Positions 44,358 to 45,371 of a stretch of DNA of 45,371 bases are shown in pieces (within the stretch, counting starts at the first letter, position 1; each line of letters opens with the position of its first letter). This DNA is from Marinomonas sp. MED121. GTDB lineage: Bacteria > Pseudomonadota > Gammaproteobacteria > Pseudomonadales > Marinomonadaceae. The position numbers and the translations under genes were made by a program. The stretch is from positions 765,463 through 810,833 of the forward strand of contig NZ_CH672430.1 of NCBI RefSeq assembly GCF_000153025.1, in the 5' to 3' direction. The notes below the pieces were generated by a model. It had not been told where the DNA came from, searched no databases, and worked only from the letters and a program-made list of their open reading frames with translations.

Positions 44358-45371
44358 TTATTTGGCTTTTGGCTGCTGTTGAGTAATGCAGTGAATCCCA
44401 CCGCCGCCGACGGCAATATGAGAAATATCTAACTGAACAATCTCACGCTCAGGGAAAAGCCTCTGATAAACTTTTTTCGCCCTTTCATCCGCCGCAATAC
44501 CATATTTAGGCATGATCACAGCCCCGTTCGCGAAGTAGCTATTAATGTAAGAGGTACAGTAATTATCATTTAAAGGTGTCGCATCAAATCCATCTTCAAT
44601 AAAACAGATCTCTATTTTTCGACCTTTCGCATCGGTTTGCCCCTCAAGCGCTGCCAAATTATCTTTCATGATCTGATACCAAGGGTGTTCAGTATTAAAA
44701 GAGGTTTCCATTAACACCACTCCAGGTTTGATAAACTGGGCAATACCGTCCACATGGCCATCCGTTTCATTTTCATCACAGTTTCCTGGTAACCAGATAA
44801 CCTTGCTTGCACCTAAGGTACGGCATAGTTCATTTTCGACATCTTGCTTAGTCCAACCAGGGTTCCGGTTTGTATTAAGCAAACATGATGCAGTGGTAAT
44901 AAGTGTGCCTTCTCCATCCGTTGTCACAGCACCACCTTCTGCTACCAGGTCTGATACAAAACTTTGAACTTGTGCGATTTTTAAAACCTTTTCCCCCACC
45001 TCATCATCTAGCTGATAAGGATGATACTTTTCACCCCAAGCATTAAAACGCCAAACGCTTCCAGCAAGCTCTCCCTGATCATTAATCAAGAAATTAGGAC
45101 AAGCATCCCGTGCCCAAGAGTCATTAAGTTCGGTTTCAATCAGGTTAACCTTGTCCTCCAATAATTGACTTGCTTGGCCTATATCTTTGGCGTTAACTAA
45201 CAGGTTTACCTTTTCAAATTGGCTGATTGCGTTAGCCACATCAGCATAGTGCTGTTTTGTTTTTTCCATGTTGAGCCAGACTTCATTACGGCTTGGCCAC
45301 ATCATCCAACAAGCATCATGTTCTTCCCATTCTGCTGGCATACGAAAGCCAAGTTCAGCTAGATCTGTTTT
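44358..45371 (-). CDS. aguA: Agmatine deiminase (5' end outside window)
   Basis: 338 codons are visible; the first bases read KTDLAELGFR before MPAEWEEHDACWMMWP, as in AguA N termini, so the true start lies beyond the right edge. The enzyme converts agmatine to N-carbamoylputrescine plus ammonia by a Cys nucleophile. Guanidine-modifying-enzyme motifs are WARDACPNF, NETDGHVDGIAQF (Asp/His) and the C-terminal GGGGIHCITQQQP, containing the catalytic Cys. The SBP gene follows after 39 nt. This is the first step of the agmatine-to-putrescine route. Confidence 0.95.
   Translation of the reverse strand, partial: KTDLAELGFRMPAEWEEHDACWMMWPSRNEVWLNMEKTKQHYADVANAISQFEKVNLLVNAKDIGQASQLLEDKVNLIETELNDSWARDACPNFLINDQGELAGSVWRFNAWGEKYHPYQLDDEVGEKVLKIAQVQSFVSDLVAEGGAVTTDGEGTLITTASCLLNTNRNPGWTKQDVENELCRTLGASKVIWLPGNCDENETDGHVDGIAQFIKPGVVLMETSFNTEHPWYQIMKDNLAALEGQTDAKGRKIEICFIEDGFDATPLNDNYCTSYINSYFANGAVIMPKYGIAADERAKKVYQRLFPEREIVQLDISHIAVGGGGIHCITQQQPKAK

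Noticed and set aside
1..45371. CRISPR arrays, tRNA/rRNA genes, insertion sequences, prophage
   Set aside because: No regularly spaced repeats, cloverleaf-like sequences, transposase or phage structural genes were seen on reading both strands.

Overview
The window reads as chromosomal DNA of a marine gammaproteobacterium, most like Oceanospirillales/Marinomonas. This rests on gene content (aerobic cob genes, ahpC/ahpF, aceA with glcB, aguA/aguB, deoC/deoA), moderate-to-low G+C and AT-rich intergenic DNA. The taxon is inferred; no rRNA or other marker is present. I see no insertion sequence, prophage, tRNA, rRNA or CRISPR array.

Layout. 1-5613 (minus): a late aerobic cobalamin operon, cobJ-cobM-cobW-cobN, with cobN running off the left edge. 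6036-8877 (plus): a secreted protein resembling delta-class carbonic anhydrase, then periplasmic gamma-glutamyltransferase. 8981-13131: a 2-oxoacid dehydrogenase pair (E2 plus a fused E1 alpha/beta) divergent from an Lrp/AsnC regulator, as in bkd loci; no E3 gene is present. 13246-15809: a Bor-like lipoprotein, a LysR regulator and a divergent quinone-oxidoreductase-like enzyme. 15920-20599: an RstA/RstB-like two-component operon holding two paralogous sensor genes, one of which has lost its kinase motifs, divergent from a small outer-membrane barrel. 20747-22840: a second medium-chain dehydrogenase/LysR divergent pair around a perfect LysR-type palindrome. 22881-25302: ahpF and ahpC, each preceded by a matching OxyR-like element.

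25513-26550 encodes a stand-alone protein that looks like the caspase-fold cysteine peptidase domain (C80/CPD) of MARTX toxins. Its ribosome-binding site lies in one arm of a perfect 13-bp inverted repeat. 26700-28837 is deoC-deoA. 29273-34818 is accessory: an acidic-tailed small protein, two orphan periplasmic solute-binding-like proteins, a MaoC-type hydratase with no conventional start codon, an ABM/NIPSNAP gene pair with a divergent ArsR regulator and two operator-like palindromes, and a GFA/CENP-V protein.

35346-39694 is the divergent glyoxylate shunt (glcB, aceA). 39869-45371 (minus) is an agmatine/polyamine region: aguA (cut by the right edge), a PotF-like binding protein, aguB and a periplasmic YtcJ-like amidohydrolase, followed by a small membrane protein. 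AguA and AguB convert agmatine to putrescine.

The best candidates for undescribed biology are the kinase/pseudokinase sensor pair with its direct-repeat site, and the stand-alone CPD-like peptidase with its SD-masking inverted repeat.
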